Origin: Fidelibacterota bacterium
Lineage (GTDB): Bacteria > Fidelibacterota > UBA8477 > JABMPR01
Assembly: GCA_016844945.1 (NCBI GenBank)
Contig: JAERTJ010000012.1
Coordinates: 1-38,201 of the forward strand
DNA: 38,201 nt
Direction: 5' to 3'
Both the position numbers and the translations under genes were made by a program. Of the stretch, positions 23,638-31,482 are shown one piece after another (position 1 is the stretch's first letter; the number at the start of each line of letters is the position of its first letter). Under the pieces are notes generated by a model. It searched no databases. It was given only the letters and a program-made list of their open reading frames with translations, and was not told the origin of the DNA.

Positions 23638-23706
23638 ATGACCCGTTTTAAAATACCTAGAACCGCTCATTGCTCAGCCGGTTGCATAAACCTGTCCTCG
23701 GCATGA
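23638..23706 (+). CDS. Possible 22-residue peptide
   Basis: A strong AAGGAG lies seven bases before ATG 23638. The frame reads MTRFKIPRTAHCSAGCINLS then SA and stops at TGA 23704, with a CxxxC pair. It follows the small ArsR-linked gene by 30 bases. It may be a true micro-peptide or the broken front of a lost gene. Just downstream, GGCATGAC..AAAACTG and GGCATGAC..TAAACTG form a short direct repeat (about 23700-23745). Confidence 0.3.
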   Translation: MTRFKIPRTAHCSAGCINLSSA

Positions 23707-23786
23707 CGCAAAACTGTTGGGTCCCGGGCATGACCTTAAACTGCCCCTTTCTGTGTTAGAAGTTAGGGGTTGGGAGTTAGGTGTTT

Positions 23787-23847
23787 GGGCTTACGCCCTG
23801 CCAACCAATAGTGTTCTTGCTCCCCCGCCTTGAAAGGCGGGGTAATT
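23787..23847 (+). repeat. Composite hairpin repeat, copy 2
   Basis: GGGCTTACGCCC (23787-23798), a 24-base spacer, then CCCCGCC (23823-23829), loop TTGAAA, GGCGGGG (23836-23842) and TAATT. It has the same build and direction as copy 1, so the two frame the arsR module. It also lies 30 bases beyond the end of the minus-strand lipoprotein gene, where it could act as a terminator hairpin. Confidence 0.7.
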
Positions 23848-23876
23848 AACGTACTTTTCGTTGTTTGTTAAAGGAT

Positions 23877-24908
23877 TTATGGTTTTCTCTGTCGGGCGAA
23901 GCTTATAACGGTTACGATCAGGGTCAGGAAGAACAGGATGGCTGTTATCACTACTGACCAGATATTCACAATAGATGACTCTGCTGATAATGTGACACCG
24001 CCAAAGAAAAGCAGTATAGCCTCCGGCTCCCATGACATACGATTTCCACGGACATCAAGTGCAGAAGTCTCTCTGATTACACCTGGTAGTTCTATGCTAT
24101 AGCTATAATCATTCAACAGAACATCCTCAAAGAATTGCCAATTATTATAGAATTGCTCAAAGCCCTCTGGGTTGCTTTCATGAATTGCATCAAGAAGGTC
24201 TTCATTCATATACCCTTCCAGAATTGATTCCCATACATCATTACCGTCATAGTAATTGGTTGTATTAAGCTTAAATTTAATTGAATCTAAATTTGCATTC
24301 AGGATTTCATCAGCCTGCTCCAACACATCTATTCTTCGGGCACCCTCTCTCAAAGCGTTTGCGAAATCCTCATAAATTCGGTGTTGAAAATAAAGGTCTA
24401 GTTGCCTTTCCAGACGCTCGGCTTCTACACTGTCCAGGGTACCGGCGCCTTCATCTGTGTCATTCAGAATCAGGCTCTGTAATTCATCATCACTCAAGTA
24501 GTCTTCCATGGGAAGATCGGGACCTGGAATATCAGCCCAGAGTTTTTCCTCATAGTAATATCGTGTAAAAAACAAACCCTGCGACAACGTCAGGTCCGAT
24601 TTAATCTTGATACGAACTGCATTGGTATTGGCTTCAAAACTTGCGTTCATATCATCTACTAAATTAAAGTTCCTTCTGGCTTGATAATGATATTTATCAT
24701 CTCCGATTGAATCTTGAGTAATTTCCCACATTGCAACATCCACCCGGGGGATATTGAAGCTGGTTTCAGATATGGATCTGGCTGACCCTTTTAAATCAAT
24801 GGTTCGTTCTACACTCCCGTCAGGATTAACTTGAGTCATCGTGTTAATCTCAAGACAACCCACCATCAACACAGATAACAAGACAGGCCAAAGGTTTACT
24901 CGCTTCAT
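23877..24908 (-). CDS. Lipoprotein with C-terminal membrane helix, third gene of an ECF sigma operon
   Basis: The start at 24908 overlaps the anti-sigma stop (ATGA) and follows GGAGG; an ATG four codons upstream is less likely. The 343-residue product has a lipobox LMVGC (Cys18), then an exposed domain beginning INTMTQVNPDGSVERTIDLK, an acidic helical middle, and a C-terminal membrane helix (IWSVVITAILFFLTLIVTVI) with a basic end. I do not recognise a named family. The coupling with sigma and anti-sigma genes suggests it senses or carries out part of an envelope response. It could anchor in two ways at once, by lipid and by helix, which is odd. Confidence 0.8.
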   Translation of the reverse strand: MKRVNLWPVLLSVLMVGCLEINTMTQVNPDGSVERTIDLKGSARSISETSFNIPRVDVAMWEITQDSIGDDKYHYQARRNFNLVDDMNASFEANTNAVRIKIKSDLTLSQGLFFTRYYYEEKLWADIPGPDLPMEDYLSDDELQSLILNDTDEGAGTLDSVEAERLERQLDLYFQHRIYEDFANALREGARRIDVLEQADEILNANLDSIKFKLNTTNYYDGNDVWESILEGYMNEDLLDAIHESNPEGFEQFYNNWQFFEDVLLNDYSYSIELPGVIRETSALDVRGNRMSWEPEAILLFFGGVTLSAESSIVNIWSVVITAILFFLTLIVTVISFARQRKP

Positions 24909-25561
24909 GGTTGCCTCCATTTTTTTTGCATTCGCTTAATAATTGATAATTCTTGATCCTGTCGCCGTACACTCAACTCCTTATTCCAGAATTCCAGAAC
25001 AGGGTGTTCCATCTCCAGATTATTGAGCACCACCTCAATTCTTTTTGATGGTAACCCCCTCTGATTGAGCTGGTTTTTCAATCCCTCCAACAATCTGGTC
25101 TTAAAACGTTCTGGCAATATGCTCATGCGAGCCTGGGTGGAAGAACGCCCCTGTTTTTGAAGCCGGTTTTCCAGGATACGGACTGAATTGGTAACCTCAT
25201 ATTGTTCAATAAGAAAAATGGCGAGGAGCGCTAGTGTCGCAACTTGCAATCCCAATTTTACATTCCCACTATAAACAAAGCTGAGCTTATCTAGAAGAAC
25301 CGATGGCTTACCTGGTACCACTCGAGTAGGTTGAAGCTCAATGTTGTCCATAATACTATCTGTCAAGGCTTCTGGGGCAGAGATTTCAGGATCTCCACTC
25401 AGCTCACCGATAACACTGACCCAATCCAGTTGGAGTTGTTCATAAACGACTCGACAATCTGGACAGTCATTTAGATGATTGTTTAATGCTTTTTGTTCTC
25501 TGGAATTCAGTTCACCATGTCTCAAGAGGTGAATATGATCAACCCATTTTTTGTGCTTCAT
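24905..25561 (-). CDS. Anti-sigma factor with zinc-finger (zf-HC2-like) domain
   Basis: The 218-residue product starts with a short helical domain carrying HLNDCPDC (His29, Cys33, Cys36), the HxxxCxxC of zinc-binding anti-sigma factors. A single membrane helix lies near 102-119 (KLGLQVATLALLAIFLIEQ) and a basic, coiled C-terminal domain of about 90 residues follows in the periplasm. It would hold the ECF sigma factor at the inner membrane until a signal releases it. Four-base overlaps with both neighbours show a coupled three-gene operon. Confidence 0.85.
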   Translation of the reverse strand: MKHKKWVDHIHLLRHGELNSREQKALNNHLNDCPDCRVVYEQLQLDWVSVIGELSGDPEISAPEALTDSIMDNIELQPTRVVPGKPSVLLDKLSFVYSGNVKLGLQVATLALLAIFLIEQYEVTNSVRILENRLQKQGRSSTQARMSILPERFKTRLLEGLKNQLNQRGLPSKRIEVVLNNLEMEHPVLEFWNKELSVRRQDQELSIIKRMQKKWRQP

Positions 25562-26133
25562 GATTTTATTCCTGTAATCGCCTGCATTTGTTGACGGAGT
25601 TTTTTGCGTGCTAAACTGAGGTTGGTTTTGACACCTCCTGTTGATATGCCAGTAACCTGAACCACTTCTGCAATGGATAAATCTTCAAGATCCCTTAATG
25701 TGAAAACAAGTCTCTGTTTGGGAGGAAGCTTGTGACTAAGTCTTTCAATTCGATCTGCCAGGTCCCGATTAACACTTATCGTTTCAATGGAAGGTCCATC
25801 ACTGATGATCCCATCTGTAAGCGTCTCTAAATCTTTCAAAAATAGACGTTTTCTTTTAGAGCGATTTTCATCTATCCAGAGTCGACTGACGATGGTATAC
25901 AACAGGGTTGAGAACCGGGCTTCTGGTTTGAGTTTTAGTCTATAATTCCAGATACGTAGAAAGGCTTTCTGGCAAAGATCTTCGGCTTCTGTCGACTCGC
26001 AGGATAAACGAAAAGCAAAACGGAAGGCAATGGGTTGATAACGTTCAACCAAATAACGAAACGCATGCTGGTCGTGGGACTGACAAGCCTGGAGGAGTTC
26101 AATATCAGTTCGTTGTTGGTCTTTACATGTCAT
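25558..26133 (-). CDS. ECF-type RNA polymerase sigma factor
   Basis: The 191-residue protein has sigma region 2 (YLVERYQPIAFRFAFRL, then EDLCQKAFLRIWNY) and region 4 (LPPKQRLVFTLRDLEDLSIA, then EVVQVTGISTGGVKTNLSLA). There is no region 3, which is the ECF layout. It is the first gene of a sigma/anti-sigma/lipoprotein operon, divergent from the lactonase gene. The 112-base shared upstream gap is AT-rich; I see no certain promoter motif, though self-transcription is usual for such genes. Confidence 0.93.
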   Translation of the reverse strand: MTCKDQQRTDIELLQACQSHDQHAFRYLVERYQPIAFRFAFRLSCESTEAEDLCQKAFLRIWNYRLKLKPEARFSTLLYTIVSRLWIDENRSKRKRLFLKDLETLTDGIISDGPSIETISVNRDLADRIERLSHKLPPKQRLVFTLRDLEDLSIAEVVQVTGISTGGVKTNLSLARKKLRQQMQAITGIKS

Positions 26134-26281
26134 ACTGTATTGTGAAACGATGTTTATTGAAAAAGGTTAAATTGTGATACTAAATTAACATCATATCATA
26201 TTTCTAGTATGACAAAACCCACACCAATCTTCTGGTCAATATTGGATGGCACCTAGCTTTTTACGACTATATTGGAAAACC

Positions 26282-27409
26282 ATGAAAAAACTTATAACAA
26301 CCCTGATGTTCTCAGCCCTGATTATGCTATCGGGCTGCCAGACAACCAAGAAAGAAACCATGAATTCCAATGACCCCAAACCATTCTATGTGGGCACCTA
26401 TACCCAGGGCGAAAGCCAGGGTATTTACAAATATGCGCTCCAACATGATGGCACCCTGAAAAAAATCGGATTAGCCGCAAAATCAAACAATCCCTCCTTC
26501 CTCACCCGAAGCCTGGATGGAAAGTACCTGGTTGCTGTCAATGAGATAAAAAATGATGACAATGTTGGTACTGTAGAATCATATTTGATTTCTGATGATA
26601 CCTTGAAGCTTCTGAATCGCAGGTCCTCTGGTGGTGCTCACCCCTGTTTTGTAGCTATCAATAAAACAGGATCTGTTCTGGCTGCAAATTACACTGGTGG
26701 TAATGTTGGTTATCTTCAGTTGGATTCAACAGGTCGCCTCAGTGAGCTTTTGGATGTTCAACAGCATACTGGAAAAGGAACCACTGAACGTCAGACTGCA
26801 CCACATGCCCATTCCGCCTGGTTTAACCCGGTGGATGGCAACATAATCGCTGTAGATTTGGGAACCAATGAACTCTGGTTTTCCACCATTGATCCAGATG
26901 AACAAAAGCTCCTACCTGCTGACAAGGCTAAACTAGCAATGGATCCTGGTGATGGACCCAGACACCTGACTTTTCACCCCAATGGGAAATGGTTATATGT
27001 GGTCAACGAACTGACAAGCACTGTAACTCAGGTTTTTCAACAGCCTGATGGGAGTTACACCAAGGGCAAATCAGTATCTACCTTGCCTGCCCATTTTTCT
27101 GAACCCAATACCTGTGCAGATATTCATATCTCATCTGATGGAAATTTTGTGTATGCCTCAAACCGTGGGCACAACAGTATCGCTGTACTAAAAGTTGATC
27201 CTGCTGATGGCACTCTGAAGCTGCTCGGGAACAAAGGCTGTGGCGGTGATGGACCGCGTAATTTCAGTCTCTCACCTGATGAGAAGTACATTCTGGTCGC
27301 CAATCAGCATACCAATAATATTGTCTCATTAAAACGCAATGAGACAACCGGACTCCTGAAGTATGTTTCACAAATAGAGGCACCTACACCCGTCTGTATT
27401 ATTTTTTAG
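26282..27409 (+). CDS. Exported lactonase-type seven-bladed beta-propeller (6-phosphogluconolactonase family) lipoprotein
   Basis: I start it at ATG 26282, which gives a lipoprotein signal (MKKLITTLMFSALIMLSGC, Cys19); an open frame runs 12 codons further up. The remainder matches the Lactonase/YbhE family of about 340 residues: FYVGTYTQGESQGIYKYAL, PSFLTRSLDGKYLVAVNE, PHAHSAWFNP, GDGPRHLTFHPNGKWLYVVN and GPRNFSLSPDEKYILVANQ. Cytosolic E. coli Pgl opens 6-phosphogluconolactone. A lipid-anchored member is unlikely to serve the pentose phosphate route, so the substrate is unknown. It stands alone, with about 80 bases to the next gene. Confidence 0.9.
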   Translation: MKKLITTLMFSALIMLSGCQTTKKETMNSNDPKPFYVGTYTQGESQGIYKYALQHDGTLKKIGLAAKSNNPSFLTRSLDGKYLVAVNEIKNDDNVGTVESYLISDDTLKLLNRRSSGGAHPCFVAINKTGSVLAANYTGGNVGYLQLDSTGRLSELLDVQQHTGKGTTERQTAPHAHSAWFNPVDGNIIAVDLGTNELWFSTIDPDEQKLLPADKAKLAMDPGDGPRHLTFHPNGKWLYVVNELTSTVTQVFQQPDGSYTKGKSVSTLPAHFSEPNTCADIHISSDGNFVYASNRGHNSIAVLKVDPADGTLKLLGNKGCGGDGPRNFSLSPDEKYILVANQHTNNIVSLKRNETTGLLKYVSQIEAPTPVCIIF

Positions 27410-27490
27410 CAGATTATCTTCTATGCACTTCAGGTGTAAGGTTATTACGGAATCCAAAAAAAGGGGCGGGGTAATTCGTAAGGAGAGTCT

Positions 27491-27934
27491 ATGAAATACA
27501 CTGTTGATATATTGATCAATGTAGGTATTGATAAAATCCTACCTCTATTCGACAATACAGATAATATGTATAAGTGGATGGAGGGCTTGCAAAGTTTCGA
27601 AGCGATTGAAGGAACCCCAGGCCAGGTTGGTGCAAAATCAAAAATGAACTTTCTCTCAGGTAAGCGGGAGATTGAAATGATTGAAACCATCACTGAAAAG
27701 GACTTACCGCGAGAATTTTCTGCAACTTATGAAACAAAGGGCGTCTGCAATCTGGTTAGTAATCATTTTCAGGCTGAAGGAGAGAACAAAACCAGATATA
27801 GCACGGATCAGGAGTTTCAATTTACTGGATTTATGAAATTGATGGCTCTTTTCATGCCTGGTGCTTTCAAAAAGCAAACCCTGCTTCACATGAAGGCCTT
27901 TAAAGCCTTTGCCGAGAATGAGGTCGCTGCATGA
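27491..27934 (+). CDS. SRPBCC-family protein
   Basis: The 147-residue product has the START/Bet v1-like pattern of a strand, two short helices, then a long curved sheet and a C-terminal helix: INVGIDKILPLFDNTDNMYK, WMEGLQSFEAIEGTPGQVG, and the final MKAFKAFAEN. Such proteins bind hydrophobic ligands; the ligand cannot be inferred. A good AAGGAG precedes the start, and the stop overlaps the next gene by four bases. Confidence 0.8.
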   Translation: MKYTVDILINVGIDKILPLFDNTDNMYKWMEGLQSFEAIEGTPGQVGAKSKMNFLSGKREIEMIETITEKDLPREFSATYETKGVCNLVSNHFQAEGENKTRYSTDQEFQFTGFMKLMALFMPGAFKKQTLLHMKAFKAFAENEVAA

Positions 27935-28419
27935 AGAACAACTATTTATTCTCCATCATATTATTTGTGGGCATGATGCTTATTGCAAACTGTCAACCCG
28001 CAACAGATTCAAAGGAAGCCGCCCTTTCGACAACAAGTTATGACTCCTTGAAGGCTAAGGAATATGGTGCTGATGACTATGGAATGCGGAAGTATGTCAT
28101 CGCTTTCCTGAAAGAAGGACCCAACCGCGACCTATCGCCAGAAAAGGCGAATGAACTTCAGGCGGCTCATATGAAAAACATTGGTGCCATGGCCGATGCA
28201 GGCATGCTGGCCCTAGCAGGACCTTTCTGGGATGAAGGAGAATGGCGTGGTCTATACATCTTTAACGTGGAAACCCTGGAAGAGGCTGAAGAACTGACCA
28301 ATACGGATCCTGCAGTTCAAGCGGGCATTTTGGTCATGGAACTAAAAAAGTGGTATGGATCGGCTGCCCTCATGGCCGTAAGCGAGATCCATGACAGTAT
28401 CGCCAAGCAAAAGATCTAA
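27931..28419 (+). CDS. YciI-domain lipoprotein
   Basis: The N-terminus is a lipoprotein signal (FSIILFVGMMLIANC, Cys22). The rest is a YCII-like ferredoxin-fold domain (about 55-150): KYVIAFLKEGPNR, HMKNIGAMADAGMLALAGPF, then LYIFNVETLEEAEELTNTDP. The His at the start of the second of these segments is the one suspected to be catalytic in the family. YciI proteins are usually small and cytosolic, so an exported lipid-anchored version is uncommon. It overlaps the SRPBCC gene by four bases and lies 27 bases before the channel gene. Confidence 0.85.
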   Translation: MKNNYLFSIILFVGMMLIANCQPATDSKEAALSTTSYDSLKAKEYGADDYGMRKYVIAFLKEGPNRDLSPEKANELQAAHMKNIGAMADAGMLALAGPFWDEGEWRGLYIFNVETLEEAEELTNTDPAVQAGILVMELKKWYGSAALMAVSEIHDSIAKQKI

Positions 28420-28446
28420 GTCTTTGCTATCAGGAGATAAGTAATC

Positions 28447-29280
28447 GTGTCACCACAAAACTTCAATGTTCCAGATCCCGCCACCAGAAGGCAACGGCTC
28501 CATGAGATCATCTTTGAAGCAGATACCCCTATGGGCAAATGGTTTGATATCCTTCTCATCGTCACCATCTGTCTCAGCGTTGCTACCGTCATGTTGGATA
28601 GCGTGGAGGAGATGCAGGCTCGATATGGAACCCTACTTTACTATCTCGAATGGTTCTTCACCATTCTCTTTTCCATTGAATATGTCTTGCGACTCATGTC
28701 CGTTACCCGACCCATAGCCTATGCTAAAAGCTTTTTTGGTGTCGTGGATTTGCTTGCCATCCTGCCCACTTATGTCAGCCTGATATTCCCAGGCAGTCAC
28801 TATCTCCTGGTAATTCGTCTCCTACGTATCCTGAGGGTTTTTCGTGTCCTCAAACTGGTTCAGTACATCGGAGAAAGCAGACTTCTTATGCGGGCCCTGG
28901 TTGCCAGTCGGCGGAAGATTACCATATTTATATTTGCAGTGCTCACACTGGTAACCATCCTTGGGTCAATCATGTATCTCATTGAGGGTCGTGACAACGG
29001 GTTTACCAGCATCCCCAGAAGTATCTACTGGGCTGTGGTTACCCTTACCACAGTAGGATATGGAGATATCACACCGCAAACCACCTTCGGTCAAATGGTC
29101 TCTGTGATCATTATGATCATGGGTTATGGGATCATTGCTGTACCAACAGGGATTGTCACCGCTGAAATGACCACTACCTTTCGTTCGCGAGGATATGGTA
29201 TCCGTGCCTGTCAAAGCTGTGGCGCCGATGACCACGAGGAAGATGCCGAATACTGCAAACACTGCGGAACCAAACTATAA
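28447..29280 (+). CDS. Voltage-gated-type potassium channel with C-terminal zinc ribbon
   Basis: The 277-residue protein has six membrane segments. The fourth carries arginines at every third place (Arg124, 127, 130, 133 in RLLRILRVFR), a voltage-sensor pattern. The pore loop has the K+ filter TVGYGD at 202-207. After the last helix the C-terminus holds CQSC and CKHC (Cys255, 258, 270, 273), a rubredoxin-like zinc ribbon in place of the usual regulatory domain. The start is GTG 28447 behind AGGAG. The closest known type is the Kv-like ion transporter family (Ion_trans). Location: inner membrane, tetramer. Confidence 0.92.
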   Translation: MSPQNFNVPDPATRRQRLHEIIFEADTPMGKWFDILLIVTICLSVATVMLDSVEEMQARYGTLLYYLEWFFTILFSIEYVLRLMSVTRPIAYAKSFFGVVDLLAILPTYVSLIFPGSHYLLVIRLLRILRVFRVLKLVQYIGESRLLMRALVASRRKITIFIFAVLTLVTILGSIMYLIEGRDNGFTSIPRSIYWAVVTLTTVGYGDITPQTTFGQMVSVIIMIMGYGIIAVPTGIVTAEMTTTFRSRGYGIRACQSCGADDHEEDAEYCKHCGTKL

Positions 29281-29300
29281 TCCCACCATATGGAGCTAAT

Positions 29301-30641
29301 ATGAAGCAACTGAAACTCACATTATTATTCATATTCATCACGAGCCCCCTGTTCTCACAAACCCAGCTCACAGTCTATAATCATGGAGAAGCTCTGGTCA
29401 AGGAACAGTTTGCCAAGCAAGTTGCCAAAGGCATTTCTGAGATTGAAATCGAGGATGTAGCTGAAACCTTGAACCCATCATCAGTAAAATTAAGTGCAAA
29501 GCAAGACCTTCAGATTTTGGAGCAAAACTACCGCTATGACCTGGTTGACCAGGACAAGCTTTTAAAGAAGTATCTGGACTCCCAAGTCTCAGTTATTTTA
29601 AGAAATAACGATAAAATGACCGGCAAACTTTTAAGTTTTGATAATTTGGTTCTTGTTATCAGGAACAAAAAAGGCATTGATATCATCCAGCGCGGTCATG
29701 TCGGGTCCATTAATTGCCCCATACCAGCAGAACGCCTATATGTTCGTCCTACGCTTTCCTGGAGGGTCAATTCTTCAGTAGCCGAGAACAAAACCCTGGA
29801 TTTATCCTACCTGACAGGAGGTATCGAATGGAAAGCTGAGTACGTTGCTGTCTTCAGTGAGGAAGATGTTGAACTCGAACTAAGCTCCTGGATAAACCTG
29901 GACAATAGATCTGGGAAAAACTTTAATGATGCGAAACTGAAACTGGTTGCAGGTAATTTAAATCGAGCCCAACCCAAAGGTCGTTCACGCTATCAGGAAA
30001 ATGCGGTCATGTTACGAGCTGAAGCAATTTCTGTGGTAGAAGAACGAAGCTTTTTTGAATATCATTTATATGAGATTGGATTTCCCGTCAGTGTACATAA
30101 TCGAGAGGAAAAGCAAATTCAATGGCTTAATCCTACCAAAGTAAAAGGCCGCAAACGCTATACCTTTGAACGGGGGGGGCCAAATTTATCAAGCCTTCCT
30201 GTAAAAATTCAGTTTAGAAATGATAAAGAGAGTGGGCTTGGCATTCCTCTACCTGCAGGCATTGTACGTCTATTTATGAAGGATGCAGATGAAGCTCTAG
30301 AGCTTATTGGAGAAGATCGCATCAACCACAAATCCAAAAAAGAGTGGGTCTCTCTTGATGTTGGGAAGGCTTTCGATGTAAAGGGAAAGCGTGAGGTTTT
30401 GGATCGGCGATCGAAAAAGGATAAGTACCAGGAAGAGGACATCAAGGTCACAATAGCCAACCGCAAGGATATTGCGATTGAAGTCGATGTGATCCAGGCA
30501 GGTGGATATCAAAACTGGAAAATCATGAACGAATCTATGCCCTATTCAAAACTTGATGCACGACGCGTTTTGTTTGTCGTACCTGTTCCTGCAGATTCTG
30601 AAGTAAGCATAAGCTATACAACCCATCAAAACTTGAGATAG
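29301..30641 (+). CDS. Exported DUF4139-domain protein
   Basis: The 446-residue product has a signal peptide (LTLLFIFITSPLFS then QTQ). It opens with LTVYNHGEALVKEQF and continues to a DUF4139-like core (LSWRVNSSVAENKTLDLSYL, GGIEWKAEYVAVF, SSWINLDNRSGKNFNDAKLK). The end, ANRKDIAIEVDVIQ then VPVPADSEVSISY, is typical of that family. Residues about 85-130 (SQVSVILRNNDKMTGKLLSF) resemble a small Sm-like motif. Function is not established; relatives are beta-rich exported proteins. It follows the channel gene by 20 bases, behind GGAG. Confidence 0.85.
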   Translation: MKQLKLTLLFIFITSPLFSQTQLTVYNHGEALVKEQFAKQVAKGISEIEIEDVAETLNPSSVKLSAKQDLQILEQNYRYDLVDQDKLLKKYLDSQVSVILRNNDKMTGKLLSFDNLVLVIRNKKGIDIIQRGHVGSINCPIPAERLYVRPTLSWRVNSSVAENKTLDLSYLTGGIEWKAEYVAVFSEEDVELELSSWINLDNRSGKNFNDAKLKLVAGNLNRAQPKGRSRYQENAVMLRAEAISVVEERSFFEYHLYEIGFPVSVHNREEKQIQWLNPTKVKGRKRYTFERGGPNLSSLPVKIQFRNDKESGLGIPLPAGIVRLFMKDADEALELIGEDRINHKSKKEWVSLDVGKAFDVKGKREVLDRRSKKDKYQEEDIKVTIANRKDIAIEVDVIQAGGYQNWKIMNESMPYSKLDARRVLFVVPVPADSEVSISYTTHQNLR

Positions 30642-30642
30642 T

Positions 30643-30771
30643 TTCTGGAGTGAACTCAATGATGTGGACCTTGATCTTGCCGAAATGTCATTAGAATACG
30701 ATGCCGGTTTCGACCAGTCTACGCCTTCAGCTACAACATGGCAGGCAAGTTTAACCACAGGTAACACTTAG
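30643..30771 (+). pseudogene. Possible remnant of a coding region
   Basis: A 42-codon open stretch starts right after the DUF4139 stop in another frame and reads like protein sequence (LNDVDLDLAEMSLEYDAGF, then DQSTPSATTWQASLTTGNT). It has no start with a ribosome site. It could be the end of a lost gene. The evidence is composition only. Confidence 0.2.
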
Positions 30772-30821
30772 AGAGTCAATTCCTCCTCTATTGGAAGAAC
30801 ATCTCTCTATCTATAGATTTA

Positions 30822-30884
30822 TTATCCTTCAAGAGCCCTGCCTTCCGCAAGTAGCTTGCTACACCAGACAGGCTCAGGATGACA
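30822..30884 (+). repeat. Palindromic repeat, long form, forward
   Basis: It begins TTATCCTTCAAGAGCCC and ends GGCTCAGGATGACA. Between these lies an inner segment with CCTGCCTTCCGC, GTAGCTTGCTAC and CAGACAGG, which folds into a nested hairpin. The same long form recurs at 36010-36072. Confidence 0.75.
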
Positions 30885-30939
30885 AGGATATTTACTTGGA
30901 TGAGGGTCATATAACTGAAGTTACGACGCTCTCTCATGT

Positions 30940-30966
30940 GGGTCTTGCTGAGGGTCTCGAAGCATA
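30940..30966 (-). repeat. Palindromic repeat, short form, reverse
   Basis: Read on the minus strand it is TATGCTTCGAGACCCTCAG then CAAGACCC, the same family as the forward copies. It faces the copy at 30822-30884, about 55 bases away, left of the GIY-YIG gene. Confidence 0.7.
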
Positions 30967-31049
30967 TTTCATTTCAGTAACCCCATTATATCTTGTTTAG
31001 AGGTCATACCCCGAATACATTTTCTCAAACCTAATACAATTGGAGATAT

Positions 31050-31352
31050 ATGAAATCAGGAGTGCTTTATATGTTACTGTGTTCTGATAACTCTTATTAC
31101 ACCGGTATTACAAGCAATCTTGAGCAGCGGCTTTACCTCCATCATGAAGGACTCCTTCCAGGATATACACATTCAAGGAGACCCGCACATTTGATCTGGA
31201 ACTCAGATCAAATGGATATTCGAGATGCAATTTTGTTGGAGAAACAAATCAAGGGGTGGAGCAGAGCAAAGAAAGAAGCGTTTATCAACGGTGAAATTGA
31301 AGAACTGGTAGAACTCTCTATCGCGTATAGAGATAAGCAAGCTGGAGAGTAA
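31050..31352 (+). CDS. Small GIY-YIG nuclease-domain protein
   Basis: The 100-residue protein is a stand-alone GIY-YIG domain of the UPF0213/YhbQ type. It has VLYMLLCSDNSYYTGITSNL (Tyr7 and the YTG at 17-19), the catalytic Arg27 in LEQRL, and Glu64 in AILLEKQIKGW followed by SRAKKEAFI. All expected active-site residues are present. The start follows TTGGAGATAT. An inverted repeat pair lies on each side of the gene, which suggests that the nuclease and the repeats belong together. Confidence 0.9.
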   Translation: MKSGVLYMLLCSDNSYYTGITSNLEQRLYLHHEGLLPGYTHSRRPAHLIWNSDQMDIRDAILLEKQIKGWSRAKKEAFINGEIEELVELSIAYRDKQAGE

Positions 31353-31371
31353 TACTTTCTCTACAAATTCA

Positions 31372-31396
31372 TATCCTTCGAGAGCCTCAGGATGAC
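31372..31396 (+). repeat. Palindromic repeat, short form, forward
   Basis: TATCCTTCGAGAGCC then TCAGGATGAC, 20 bases after the GIY-YIG stop. It lacks the inner hairpin segment of the long form. Confidence 0.75.
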
Positions 31397-31455
31397 GAGG
31401 GCTTTTGATTGTATGCAAATTGAATTTTTGCTGTGCTCCTAAAAGTCTTCCTAGC

Positions 31456-31482
31456 GGGTCTTGCTGAGGTTCTCGAAGCATA
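31456..31482 (-). repeat. Palindromic repeat, short form, reverse
   Basis: On the minus strand it reads TATGCTTCGAGAACCTCAG then CAAGACCC, nearly identical to the copy at 30940. It faces the copy at 31372 at about 60 bases. Confidence 0.7.

Noticed and set aside
30791..31000. Open frame of 69 codons left of the GIY-YIG gene
   Set aside because: It runs straight through two palindromic repeats, and its codons come from the repeat sequence.
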